From positions 23,437,106-23,501,105 of the forward strand of contig CM037842.1 of assembly GCA_021234535.1 (NCBI GenBank): a stretch of 64,000 nucleotides of DNA, in the 5' to 3' direction. The notes below the pieces were generated by a model. It was given only the letters and a program-made list of their open reading frames with translations, did no database searches and had not been told where the DNA came from. The stretch is from Stichopus chloronotus (lineage: Eukaryota > Echinodermata > Holothuroidea > Aspidochirotida > Stichopodidae). A program made the position numbers and the translations under genes. Below are positions 33,001 to 42,812 of the stretch, piece by piece. Positions within the stretch are counted from its first letter, which is position 1; every line of letters starts with the position of its first letter.

Positions 33001-34355
33001 GACGTTACTTTCTCCAGCATCACCGATTCCATTGACAGCAACACATTTAAGGTCACTATAAGTCTCTCTACTGATGTTATACAAGAAAGTCCAAACATCG
33101 CCTTTAGAAGCTTCAAACGTTTCATCAGCTGTTACCCATGTGGTCTTGCCAGTCCTTTTCTTGAGGGTAACATTCGGAGGGGGATTTCCTTCAGATGTAC
33201 AACTCACATTAAATATTTGGTTTCTTTCCAGAGCAATGACTGTTGACACGTGGAAAAGATTTGCCCAATACACACTTGGTGGGTCTGTGCGATTATCATA
33301 ATAATAACGGGAAGAATAAAGAGAAGAATTTCATGACAATGTTAGAAATACTCTATGGATTCGTGCTTTGATTACATTATTTATATTTTAAAATGACACC
33401 TACATGTAATATTCAGAAGTCTCGTGGTAGATATGTTCGGCTGGTTAGGAATCATGCAGCCAAGATATTTTTTATCCATCTTCCTGGTGCCTTGAAAACG
33501 TATTCTTTGGCAGTACGTCATATTTGAGCGGTTGAAGTTTTGGCTTTGAAATTCATCAAAAGTATTGCTGGATGTGTTAATAAACCAAACACACTTTGTC
33601 ATATCAACTATCTTGGTGCTGGTTAGGCAACATTGTGCTGAAATTGAGTCGTTTTCTCTAACAGAGCCGTTAACCGTCAAATGGATATGGCCTATCAAAT
33701 AAGATGACATGAAAATGGGAAAAAAATCATGAAACAAATCTGCCGGTTAACTTTATATATTATGCACTGTTATGCAGTTATTATTAATATGATAATTACA
33801 TAACGTGAGACGAATTATTTTCAGTTCTCATTACCTTGAACATGAAGTGTAATGAACTGGGGTATAACGAGCCCTGCCGTAGAGCTGTACTCTGCACACT
33901 TATATTGTCCAGCGTCATCAAATGTTACACTAGATATAATTAAGTAAGCCTTGTGATGTTTATCTGAAGTTCCTTGTAGTCGTTTCCCTTTGTAGTTTGA
34001 TGGATTTTGAGATGTATATTGTAGAATTGTTTTGTTTTGGAACGTCCAAACCACACTAAAATGTGGTGCACCCCTTGAAAGTAAGCACGTGAGCTTGACT
34101 GTATCGTTGACAGTTGTTGTAACCACGCCTTCTTCATTTGCTGTGGGATAAATAACATTATCATTGCATATTTCTTAATATGAATGTATATGTCAGGTAT
34201 ACGATCATACTAAATTTGGTACATGAACGATTCAAGTTTGTCAACTTACCAGTAATTTTCACAGCCAACAGTAACAAGAGAATTAAGGTAGCATACTTCC
34301 AAATGGAGGAACTGATACAACACATGTCTATAAAGTAAACAACTGCCAAGAACAT
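29961..34355 (-). CDS. Gene B: four-Ig transmembrane receptor with tyrosine-rich ITIM-like tail
   Basis: Eleven minus-strand exons (34355-34250, 34140-33835, 33691-33404, 33284-32982, 32740-32408, 32169-32065, 31540-31501, 30996-30896, 30722-30671, 30278-30243, 30054-29961) join in phase through GT-AG introns to 1764 nt, 587 residues. Order: signal peptide (1-35), four Ig-like domains (36-445), TM helix (about 458-478), basic juxtamembrane, then a tail of about 100 residues with tyrosines at 486, 516, 528, 543, 550, 577 and 582. VSYAVV (548-553) fits the ITIM pattern and YTVM (577-580) the YxxM pattern. Ten glutamates precede Y577. Exon plan and domain cysteines match gene A up to the 40-nt exon; there is no kinase domain. 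It is probably a cell-surface signalling receptor; inhibitory function is inference. The start could instead be the Met at 34325. Confidence 0.82.
30243..30278 (-). CDS. Gene B exon 10: ITIM-like microexon (36 nt)
   Basis: A 36-nt phase 2-2 exon encodes NDGVSYAVVNKQR across its junctions. VSYAVV fits the ITIM pattern (S/I/V/L)xYxx(I/V/L). The acceptor is GATGACCCTCAG and the donor GTACAA. Because the length is a multiple of three, skipping it would remove the motif without a frameshift. Confidence 0.68.
30671..30722 (-). CDS. Gene B exon 9: cytoplasmic tail (52 nt)
   Basis: This phase 1-2 exon encodes YKTLQHGNGDRQNKEYQ between ATTACTTAG and GTAAGTACT. If the donor were not used, the frame would end one codon later (TAA), giving a shorter receptor lacking the distal tyrosine motifs. 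Confidence 0.68.
30896..30996 (-). CDS. Gene B exon 8: cytoplasmic tail
   Basis: The acceptor TTATACCACAG starts a 101-nt exon (phase 2 to 1, the same phases as gene A exon 8) encoding KEEGMTTDSLNDCIFR and a VCYNGHQLLTQTDN end. The donor is AATT|GTAAGT. It has no similarity to gene A. It is supported by an open frame, splice sites and phase. Confidence 0.7.
31501..31540 (-). CDS. Gene B exon 7: juxtamembrane exon (40 nt)
   Basis: The acceptor ATATTCGCAG and donor GTAAGTAAG bound exactly 40 nt encoding RKRTRYRLSGNDN, basic as expected just inside the membrane. Length and phase (1 to 2) match gene A exon 7. Confidence 0.8.
32065..32169 (-). CDS. Gene B exon 6: transmembrane segment
   Basis: A 105-nt phase 1-1 exon encodes VYIKELIVDN and then IVIIGSLGTLLFLLIVGAII before basic IKR. 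Length and phase are identical to the TM exon of gene A. It is too short and interrupted to stand out as an open frame; it is recognised by splice sites, phase and hydrophobicity. Confidence 0.85.
32408..32740 (-). CDS. Gene B exon 5: Ig-like domain 4
   Basis: A 333-nt phase 1-1 exon contains YLLCKCRGFPSPDVYIQQLP and RYRCVANNSEGSS, an Ig domain matching gene A exon 5 ([27 protein letters not shown]). One extra cysteine follows the first core Cys. The donor is CTTG|GTGAGC. Confidence 0.87.
32982..33284 (-). CDS. Gene B exon 4: Ig-like domain 3
   Basis: This phase 1-1 exon contains FNVSCTSEGNPPPNVTLKKR and SDLKCVAVNGIGDAG, a C2/I-type Ig domain. GNPxPNVTL is shared with gene A exon 4. The donor is AAAAG|GTATGA. 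Confidence 0.87.
33404..33691 (-). CDS. Gene B exon 3: Ig-like domain 2
   Basis: This phase 1-1 exon contains SISAQCCLTS, KCVWFINTS, MTYCQRIRF and YLGCMIPN. The extra CC and YC cysteines mirror gene A exon 3. Many N-glycosylation sequons occur. The donor is ATTACAT|GTAGGT. Confidence 0.85.
33835..34140 (-). CDS. Gene B exon 2: Ig V-like domain 1
   Basis: This phase 1-1 exon contains TVKLTCLLSRG, VVWTFQN and FDDAGQYKCAEY, a canonical V-type Ig domain with both cysteines and the core Trp. The acceptor is TTATCCCACAG and the donor CAAG|GTAATG. It occupies the same position as the cysteine-free exon 2 of gene A. Confidence 0.87.
34250..34355 (-). CDS. Gene B exon 1: signal peptide
   Basis: The frame from 34355 encodes MFLAVVYFIDMCC and then WKYATLILLLLLAVKITG, a strong hydrophobic core. 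A second Met at 34325 (MCCISSS) gives a more usual signal length, so the true start is uncertain. The donor is ACTG|GTAAGT, phase 1, as in gene A. Confidence 0.75.
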
Positions 34356-35060
34356 TGCTATTCATTACAGGAATATAAAAGTTACAATATCAAAATAGAT
34401 AACATCATAAATCACGATAATATAATGACCTAAGATAAAGTAACAAATACCTTACATTATTCTGATTTCAGATATTCTGTAGCACTTCTGGAGCATTAAA
34501 TTTATGATGAAAGAAACTGAAACGTAATTGTTGGATTCTGTTGATGGATAATTTTGCATCATTCAAACTCAACTAAGAAAGGATAAACGAAATATTTATA
34601 TGATCAACATTACACAAAATTTAAAGTAATGTCAAATAACATACAATTTGTACAATTATTTTCTTACCTTTCTACTTTTCCTTCGTCTAGTTTCTCTAAG
34701 TTAATAGGAAAGAGACATTTAGTATTGATAATATTTGAATCACGAAATAAGCACAAGATAACAGACTGTATCATACTAACCCGACCAAATAAACAATATA
34801 ACGTGATGGTTAATGTACAATTTTTTAGTCTGTGCTGTGAACTTCAAACGTCAACGCATGTTAACAAAAACAGTAACGTCGTCTGAGTCTCTCTAAAACT
34901 TTTGTTAAAGTATGAATGTTTCAACCACTAACTTGTTTATTGTTATAGATTAGCAAACTTTCAGTTTTGTATCAAAGGAAAGTGACAATCCAACAAGTTT
35001 TGTACACTTTTTATTCTTTTGATAGAGAAACATGGTTATAACCCATGCTGTAAAATATTA
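34356..35060. other. Upstream region of gene B
   Basis: This is presumed to hold the promoter and any 5' untranslated exon of gene B. I see no coding exon and no confident core promoter motif. The 85-codon plus-strand frame at 34629-34886 has no domain. Confidence 0.4.
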
Positions 35061-35065
35061 ATTAA

Positions 35066-35229
35066 AGGTTAATCAACGCTGGACCGTGTATTAGCTGTAG
35101 GATAATGCACGATCGGGGGTTAATGCTATCTCTGGATGCACTCGGGCAGCGCCCTCGTGAATCGCTTGCATTCACCCCCGAGAGTGCATTATAATTCAGT
35201 TAATACACAGGTCCAAAGTTGATTAACCT
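35066..35229. mobile_element. Near-palindromic fold-back element (164 bp)
   Basis: AGGTTAATCAACGCTGGACC at the left and GGTCCAAAGTTGATTAACCT at the right are inverse with few mismatches, and the pairing continues inward (GTGTATTA, AATGCAC). The whole would fold into one long hairpin. It lies about 0.7 kb upstream of gene B. Confidence 0.82.
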
Positions 35230-35872
35230 TGTTCATACATACCAACGAGATTTTGATAAAAAAGGACGAAAAAAAAGAAAGGAATTTGGTCCTTAAATAA
35301 CCGCATTTTTATTGAAAAGGAACCCGGAGAAAGGGTAAACAAATTTACAACATGTCAACAATATTCGTGAGCGAAACAGAAAGTAACCCGCAGACAAAAA
35401 GAGTAACAATACCAGTCGACATAGCAACAACGCGCACGTGCTTTAGTTCGTTTGCGTGCTTTAGTATAGTTCGTTTCAACTTGTGTACTAATATGTGCAC
35501 TCTGTGGTCAGTGTACGTGTATCCACTGTGTAGTGTGTATGTAACTGCGTGTTACAGAGTGTTGTATAAAGGGATGACGGTCAAACGCGCTGTTAAGGAA
35601 ACTTATCATTCCAAGTTTGGGACAGTTCCACCTACAAAAGTCGGAACGTTTTATTATGACTCAGTATTGTCTTAAATGAATATGTATTCATTGTAACGAA
35701 AACATATGTCACCGAAGGTGAAATTATCTCACCTTCTTTACGACCATCCAGACAAAATTAACTTTCCACAAGGTGCCCGTCGAGCGCACCTGCCATTGAC
35801 TTAGTGTATAAATGACAAAAAATGGTAGCGTGCTTCACCATTTCAATCTCTATAAAGGAACCCTATTTCAAT

Positions 35873-35899
35873 CTAAGAGTATTCAATGAATACTCTTAG
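35873..35899. repeat. 27-bp near-perfect palindrome
   Basis: CTAAGAGTATTCA is followed by its inverse TGAATACTCTTAG with a single central base between. It is flanked on both sides by ATTTCAATC-type sequence. Confidence 0.85.
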
Positions 35900-35984
35900 A
35901 TTTCAATCTGCCGAACGTAAGCTGGTAAAAGTTGTGATTTGTAAATGATAGGCTAGAGGCGAGTTCGACGGGCCCGCGCGGCAG

Positions 35985-36152
35985 TTGGCTACCTTCAGCT
36001 ACAGGGCCTGATTACTAATTTTGGATATGATAAAGACAGTGACAGATTCATTGACTTGAATAAGCATTTCGAGAAAAACATGTACATGCTTGATGTCTTA
36101 CTCTCAGTCCTAACAGCAGCACAGAGTGGAAGACTTGTTGTGTGCGTACCCT
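35985..36152 (+). pseudogene. Possible remnant of a coding sequence
   Basis: One frame reads LQGLITNFGYDKDSDRFIDL and then YMLDVLLSVLTAAQSG before a stop. This is protein-like but I cannot assign it. The wording resembles a protein family found in marine invertebrate repeats, a weak impression only. The open frame at 36161-36543 follows in another frame, so a decayed repeat-encoded gene is possible. Confidence 0.25.
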
Positions 36153-36357
36153 AATTTCCTGTGAGTGTGACAGTTCTCAATAGGCTGTGCAAAATTTTGG
36201 AAGTTAAAGAAAATAAATCCAGTGGTTGTATGGAGACCCTTCAAGATGGCGATGTATTGCAGTCCTTGGTCCTCTTTACGATGTTATTGCATAGGAAATC
36301 GTTTTTGAACATCTCAGCAGAATTTTACAAAGAAGGAAAGCTAATTTCGGTGGGGTA

Positions 36358-36490
36358 TCAGATGAGTGTACTCTATATCGTAGATAAATGCTTCGGTGGC
36401 AATTGCACTACTTTTAGTATATTTTTGTTATGTTTACTGAAAGTTTTCACCTACAGTATTAACCCCGACGGCAAAATGCTGGCGCTTTTT
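36358..36490 (+). repeat. Duplicated segment, copy 1
   Basis: About 130 bp here (CAGATGAGTGTACTCT through GGCGCT) is repeated with few differences at 37850-37979 in the same orientation, including identical ATGCTTCGGTGGCAATTGCA. The open frame that spans it is disrupted in the second copy. Confidence 0.85.
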
Positions 36491-36819
36491 AGGTGTTCAA
36501 AATATAAGGAAGCAGCTTTCACCCGACACAATTCTGGTATGTAGGTAAGATTAGGCTACCCTACGTCAGAGGGATTACCACTGACAGAAAACTGTGCTGT
36601 TATTACGTAGATTTACCTACATTTTACTTTTGAGCGGCCTTAGGCCCTAGGCGCGGCTTAGGTAACGTTAGAACTAAGAACTACGAACTTCTAATCGAAC
36701 GTTACTTCACTAGTGTAAGCCTGATACTAGTAGGCCTAATACTGTACTAGCCTTTGGTTTGTGCAAGATATAGCAGACTGAAAACACAGTGTCGATGTTC
36801 AGTTTTATTGTATTCATCC

Positions 36820-36880
36820 GCCGGTGAGTGACCGTGGTTTAATAAGTTGGGTTACCAGCGATTAACCCACGGTCACCTGA
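36820..36880. repeat. Hairpin around GTGACCGTGG
   Basis: GTGACCGTGGTTTAA on the left is mirrored by TTAACCCACGGTCAC about 25 bp later. It may be a short fold-back element remnant. Confidence 0.65.
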
Positions 36881-37849
36881 CTGAAATGGGCCAATAGGAG
36901 TTGAGGATTCTTTCCAAGCATGTATGAACTAAAAATAACAAAGGAGAGATGTCAATAAAGACTGCAGAGCTTCCTACCGTTCAAGTTGCAATGCAGTCTT
37001 TCTATGTGTGATCCAGTAAAGACCCTTGATATAATATTCAGCAAATAATAACACCTACATCTAATGAAGATCTGACATGTATGGTAACTAATCTTAAATA
37101 CCAATAGAGGCACCCAGTATGTGTTGTTGTGATATATAGGCCTATATTTCTATGCGGTGTGATACTAAATATATCACGTGATCCCTTGGTCAATATGTTG
37201 TAAATGGTTTGAGGGGAAATAATTTATCTAAATGATGGTTATAGGAATACCTAACTACAAAATGAAAGCACGTACGTGCACTCAACTCTTTCCACATTTT
37301 TCGTTCATACTCAGACCTCCATTTAATGACTAATACGTCATATTACATCACGAGGTTAGTGTTATGTATCTAAGAATAGAAGGTTTACAATAAATAAACA
37401 TTCATAGTCAATCACACGTTTATCTAATTTTACCTTTATGTGGTCCACAGTTTATCACTCATCGCATCATTTCCATAGTTAATCATTTCACCACTGAGTG
37501 ATGCATATATAGTTGCTGAAATATGCTTACGTGAACCACTGGCTTAATTAGTGCATTTTCTTTTTTATTAACGAGGATTTGCGTCTCAAAACCAACTACA
37601 CAATTTCCCCAAATTTCCTCCTAAATAAGGCCCTCCGGTGAAGTCTCCTCTAAGTCTATAGTTACACCTAAAACCAGGATATGGCCACTCACAGGAAAGC
37701 AAAGACCTTGAATTTTGAAGAATAGTAACTATATGTAAGAATACAGAGTGATGTATATCTACAGTAATCCCTTATCCTATACAATTGTAAATGTTAATTT
37801 ATACCGGCCTAAAAAATGTGACAGATGTTCTAACAGAATTCTCACCAGA

Positions 37850-37979
37850 TGAGTGTACTCTGTATCGCAGATAAATGCTTCGGTGGCAATTGCACTACTT
37901 TTAGTATATTTTTGTTATGTTTACTGAAAGTTTTCACCTACAGTATTAACCCCAACGGCACAATACTGGCGCTATACTG
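37850..37979 (+). repeat. Duplicated segment, copy 2
   Basis: Direct copy of 36358-36490, roughly 1.5 kb away. The flanks are not shared, so it behaves like a dispersed repeat and not a simple tandem duplication. Confidence 0.85.
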
Positions 37980-37989
37980 CTATATGCAA

Positions 37990-40180
37990 TCTTCTTTAGA
38001 TTTCCTGGTGTGATTTGGTCTTGCCAAGACCATACAGTAATGTAGTATCACAGCTGACTGCTCCCTCTGCTAGCTGTTCCTCGCCATGTAATCCCTTCGT
38101 TCGTGTGAAGTTTCGGTAGAATCTCAATCAAAGTTCAACTTAGGTTTCGTTTAATTTTAGGTTTCTACTTCACACTAGGGTCTTTCACATTTGTTCCAAA
38201 CTAGCCTAACTTTTTCTTAATGTTATGGTCATTTTGCGTCGAAAAGTGAAGAAACCAATCAGATTTGATCATTTACTTCACGCCCTAAAATGTCGTGTTT
38301 GTTCATGATTTCTTCGGGGAGAACAACCAATCAAGGTAAACAGTGAACAAGCACTTCACTGTGATCGTGTGAGTACTGCGTACATAAGCGCAGCTAATCT
38401 TCACATGACATCAAGCATGTTTATCCCTTCTCCAAAGGTACCTACACTAAACATTTTGGTATGTCTGGCTATCACGTCATGTTCTATTATTTAGAAAAAG
38501 TCTTCTCGAGACATGATTTTTTGCATTACGGAAATTCTGTGAGAACTAGGTGATAAGCGACTGTATTATATGAATAAATATCGAGTGTTTTGCTCATGGT
38601 TTCACCACATTTGTGACAACTGTCCAAGGCATTTGTACGGAACATCTCCTCGGATATGCCTAACGCGGTTGGGTACGGAACTCGCGTGTGAACAGCTGAT
38701 GAAGCGAGCGCTGTAGAATAACAGCGTCAGAGCCATATGGCGCTCAATGTTTAAAGCATTGAGTGTGGAAACACGAAAGGTGACGAAAATTACAAACGTC
38801 TTAACCAAGACTGGGTGTGATTCGGATTTGACATGTTGGTATGGCAAGAGTAATGCGGCCATGAAGAAAAAAAAAAAGAGCTATTAACAGAAATCTACTC
38901 TAGATCGAAAATTTTAAAACAACAAACAATTTCTTGTTTTAAAAAATTAACAAAAGTTTTAAAAATGAAAAACAAAGTTTTCTTTTGGCGGTCTTTAAGA
39001 AAAAAAGTTTTGTTTTTGTGTAAAAAATATAGATATTAACAAAATTTACAAAGGAAACAATGTGCTAGCTGTACAGCATTGTGTACATTGTGCGCATTGT
39101 ACGTAGGAGGTCCACACGTACGGTATGTTTGTTCCGGTCTTGATCAATTAGGTGCGATTACACTGTAACTTCATACAAAACTGAGGATTAATTTACAACA
39201 CTTGCTCTGTTTTTCTCCTGGTTTGATATTTTTTAAACCTTTGTAAACAAACCAAAACCATATTTTTGCTTTTCTTCAAAATGTTTGTAAAATTTTAAAG
39301 CAAAAGGCAAATGTTTGTTTTTCTTTTTTAAAACTTTTCTTTTGATGTTTTTTACTTTTCTGCATGGACGCATTAGTTTTCCATATGTTCGAATATTACT
39401 GGTTTGAAATCAATATTAAAATAAGCTTTTAATAAGAGTTTTTTTTTTTTAATTTCTTGATAAGAGTTTTAGCCTGCTATATCAACATGTATGCATATCT
39501 TTCCGAGGTCCATCAGTGATACCCTAAGCTGTGATATAGCCGTGTTCAATCTCCACTTGTACTGAATTGTGGCCAGTGTCAGTAAAAAAATGATTTGGTA
39601 ATAACCTGTCAATCTTTAAATAGTCGAAATTACTTTAAAGGGAAAATAAAAAAAAATGTATTAGTATTGTCCCCTATCCTCATTCTCTTTTGCATTAAGG
39701 GTCAGTATTTTTGTACTGTATTGCTAAATTAATGAAATTATTTGTTTAGTTAGAATACATAATAGTTGAAATACCCTGAATGATATTTGTTAGTTATGAA
39801 AGGATTTCACTGATGCTTCAGACTAAAGTTCGGGTGACTCCTTATTCCCTTTAACTTTAATTTCATTATTAATTGACTATTATTACAGTGAGGCTACTCC
39901 AATACTGCTGGGTATTAAAGTGATAAATCAACTGAATAAGTAACTAAGTCCAATACACTAGTTCCACCTTATAAAAGTGGCCACTCCACAAACAGCCTGT
40001 AGGAGTTCGGTTTCATTCTATCCAGGAAAGAAATTCTCAGGTTCCATACTTATATTGTTTAACAGAATTTCTACAATATAGTTTAGCTGTTGAAATATTG
40101 CCATTTTAAGGGAGTCGTCTGTGAGTTATTCAGTGTACTGCACACTGTCTGCGATAGTCCACTGGGTGCTAATTACACAG
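37990..40180. other. Intergenic, AT-rich
   Basis: No supported gene is visible. 38880-39060 and 39220-39360 are rich in A and T homopolymers, with AAACAAAG/CTTTTTTT stretches that may pair. The minus-strand frame at 38602-38862 (86 codons) has no recognised domain. Confidence 0.45.
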
Positions 40181-40185
40181 TTTGC

Positions 40186-40375
40186 AGGCCCGTAGCCAGC
40201 CAATGTGGAGGGGTGGGTCTTTTTTCCAAGATGTGGACCTTTTTCCAAATACGGAAGCGGATGGCGCGTGCCGTAAGCAATGCAGTTGCTAGGGGTCCGG
40301 GGCATGCTTCCCTGGAAAATTTTGAAATCTGCAAATCTCCTGCAATCTGGAGCATTTTAGAGGACTTTTGAACAC
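40186..40375 (+). repeat. Dispersed repeat fragment R1, copy 2
   Basis: Matches 485-665 starting at GCAGGCCCGTAG and including GGGTGGGTCTTTTTTCCAAG. It again lies upstream of a hAT MITE copy. Confidence 0.75.
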
Positions 40376-40613
40376 AAAAGAAGTCCTTTTCCCAGGAATT
40401 CCACACAGTACACCACTTTTTGAGAAAAAAATCATATAAAAATCATGTAATCTGGTAGTAGAACAACCTACATATACTGTCAGACTGTCTGGCTTTTCAG
40501 ATTATACTGATTGTGATATAAACCTTCTAGAATGGATCTTCGAGAATATTTCCACCACATCTCATCAAGGTCTACACTCATGTCACAATGAGTGAGAATC
40601 AGTGCGAAGGATG

Positions 40614-41277
40614 CAGGGGCGTAGCCAGGAATATGCCAAGGGGGTCGGGGTGGGAACTCGTAAAGACTATTTAAGCGGAGCCCCACATCGGTTGGCGCGG
40701 AGCGTACAAGAAAATCTTGAGTTTTACAAACCCCCCAGATGGCCGGAAACAGCCCTTCCTAAGTCTTTTCAGCTGCATGAATCCAGCCTTGAAATACCAA
40801 TTTCATCTCTACAATTTCTCAATTACTGAGAAAACAATTATAGTCTGTGAAAAATGCCTAGATGAGCATTCAAAGAAACGTTTGGCTCTACAAACCACTC
40901 AGATAGTAGAAAAGGGGCCCTTCCTGGGTGTTTTACATGCATATGCTCCCAACCCTGCATCCCACCCCTGCCTTGGCGACATCACTGACCATAGCACCAC
41001 CATTAGGTTGGGGGAGAGCATCCAATAAAAATGGGCCGAGAATGCGCATCTATAAAAACACGATAGATCTGCCGCATAAATTGAGGTAATTACTATTGAG
41101 CGATATTGTGGGAAAAAGCGAAAATGAGATCAATGAGGGTCGCCCTATTCGCCCTCCAATTCCCTGGCTATGCCTATGCGCTTGGGTATTTCTGGCGAAG
41201 TCCTAAAAAAATACCACAGTATGACCAAGGGGGTGGGGGCGGTCGCCTCTTTCGCCCTCTCGTTGGCTACGCGCCTG
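40614..41277 (+). mobile_element. hAT-type MITE, copy 2 (664 bp)
   Basis: It begins CAGGGGCGTAGCCA and ends TGGCTACGCGCCTG, inverted repeats with one mismatch. The flanks are GAAGGATG (40606-40613) and GATGGATG (41278-41285), a 7/8-matching target duplication. The interior aligns with the copy at 696-1282 over most of its length. Non-autonomous. Confidence 0.87.
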
Positions 41278-41294
41278 GATGGATGACAGCCGGG

Positions 41295-41346
41295 TGTCCC
41301 CTGGCATTATATTGTATCTAGTTCAATGATATCCACGGCCACAATG
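41295..41346 (+). repeat. Shared flank repeat, copy 2
   Basis: Contains ATTGTATCTAGTTCAATGAT and CCACGGCCACAATGG, as at 1561-1611. It directly follows the second hAT MITE. Confidence 0.75.
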
Positions 41347-41559
41347 GCGCTTTTTTTAGCTTATTATCTTATCACCCAACATAGTATATGTATGTACTGT
41401 ACTGATGAGATATTGTGGTCAGTTTGGGCCTGTATACATTTTATAACGTAAGTGGAAAGGTTTTATCTTCCTGCTCAAAGTGAACGGAAATTCGGCCTCA
41501 ATATGTCAAGATAAAAAAAAATATTTCATAGCTGACCCTTCAAACACAGGGCTGGAAAA

Positions 41560-41960
41560 ATGGACCTCCCTCAAGTTGGGGTGAGTCGTTCGAACGCTCC
41601 GCCGCCCCCCCCCCCCCCATGGCTACGGGTCACTGGTTTGTGGTAATGTTGATGGTCATGATGGCGGGAGAGCCTGTGAAAAAGAAATCAGATATTGCAC
41701 TGAAGTTCGCCTTTAATTGCTAATCAGCTGGGTGGGAGGGGGGAGCGTCAGGGTCCCATGAGGGGGGAATGACTTGACATTACATATCAAAGTGTTACAC
41801 CACCATCGGTTGGGTTGGCACAGAGCATACTGCAAAATTTTGCCTGGCAACACCTGGAGCCCAGATCACCTACCGTCTAATTTTCTTCAACTGAATTTTC
41901 TTTTAATTCGCACCTCATCCCACCTTACAGGTGAATGTCGCTTAATGGGCTTAAGTCAGT
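41560..41960 (+). repeat. Degenerate MITE-family fragments
   Basis: A poly-C run followed by ATGGCTACGGGTCACTGG (about 41618) and a CACCACCATCGGTTGG segment (about 41799) resemble decayed ends and interior of the hAT MITE family. No gene is supported. Confidence 0.5.
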
Positions 41961-42761
41961 GAAATTTCTTGGGGTCAAAATATGGGGGGTTCCTCCCCCT
42001 CCCGTTGGCGGGAGCGATTGCTGATCACTAGAAAATACCCTCTTGGTGTTTCATTGAAACCTTTTTTCCACCCAAGGTCCGCCCACGCCTCCACGATTTT
42101 GCGGTCCGGCCATCAGACGAACCATCAGATTTTAGTGGAAGGCTATTATTATTCTGTGTCAGAAACTTCTGAACTTAGGCCCACTCGTTTTGCGGGGACC
42201 GTGTTCAAATTAACACGCCACTAAATTTAATCTGTTTTGCTTTTTACTTTGAAGACTTCGGTCGTACCGCAGAGCTTATAGCTTATGCTGGCAGTCTGGT
42301 TTCGTCGGCCTAGGCCTAACGTTCTTTTTTCCTTTGATGTAGTTCATTATCAAAGTAAGTGATAAGTATAATTTTGTTTTGGGCAGTGCGCCGTCTATTT
42401 TTGGTATGTTTGTATTATTTGCAAAGGTGCTATCGGTAATCTCTAGCTCAGTTGATTAACAGAATATTGTTTGAATACGTGGTATAGGAAATGATATATT
42501 GTTTTCATCAGAATTCGTACTTAGGAAGTTGTTCACTTTATCAGCTTTAGACCAGATCAGTGGTACAAAGAACTTACAGTTTTCATCGCCTTTTTTGTCT
42601 ATTCTAGTATCTCGTCTGCTGTTTACGATTCCACGTAGTCTGCTATCGATCACGCAGGTGATTTAGTTACACATAAACGGTTTATGCATGAGGTGGCACT
42701 GGCAGTTGTGGATCGGTATCAATCTCGTCGTAGTCATATCATTGAAGCACGACTAGCTGAA

Positions 42762-42812
42762 ATGTCTTGCTGGAAAACATCTTGCCTCATCACCCTTCTT
42801 TTACTCTGTGAG
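42762..42812 (+). CDS. Candidate first exon with signal peptide
   Basis: ATG opens MSCWKTSCLITLLLLCE, short and hydrophobic as in a secretory signal, ending at a good donor (GTGAG|GTAAGG) in phase 0. The Ig receptor signal exons nearby end in phase 1, so this is not a third member by that test. The next phase-compatible exon I can see is 55335-56010, but a 12.5-kb intron linking them is speculative. The open frame extends upstream of the ATG by 42 codons. Confidence 0.35.

Noticed and set aside
32911..33301. Plus-strand frames of 111 and 75 codons
   Set aside because: Antisense to the Ig exon of gene B at 32982-33284.
42456..42653. Minus-strand frame of 65 codons (DSRLRGIVNSRRD...)
   Set aside because: It has some protein-like composition but no recognised family and no splice partner; not enough to call a gene.
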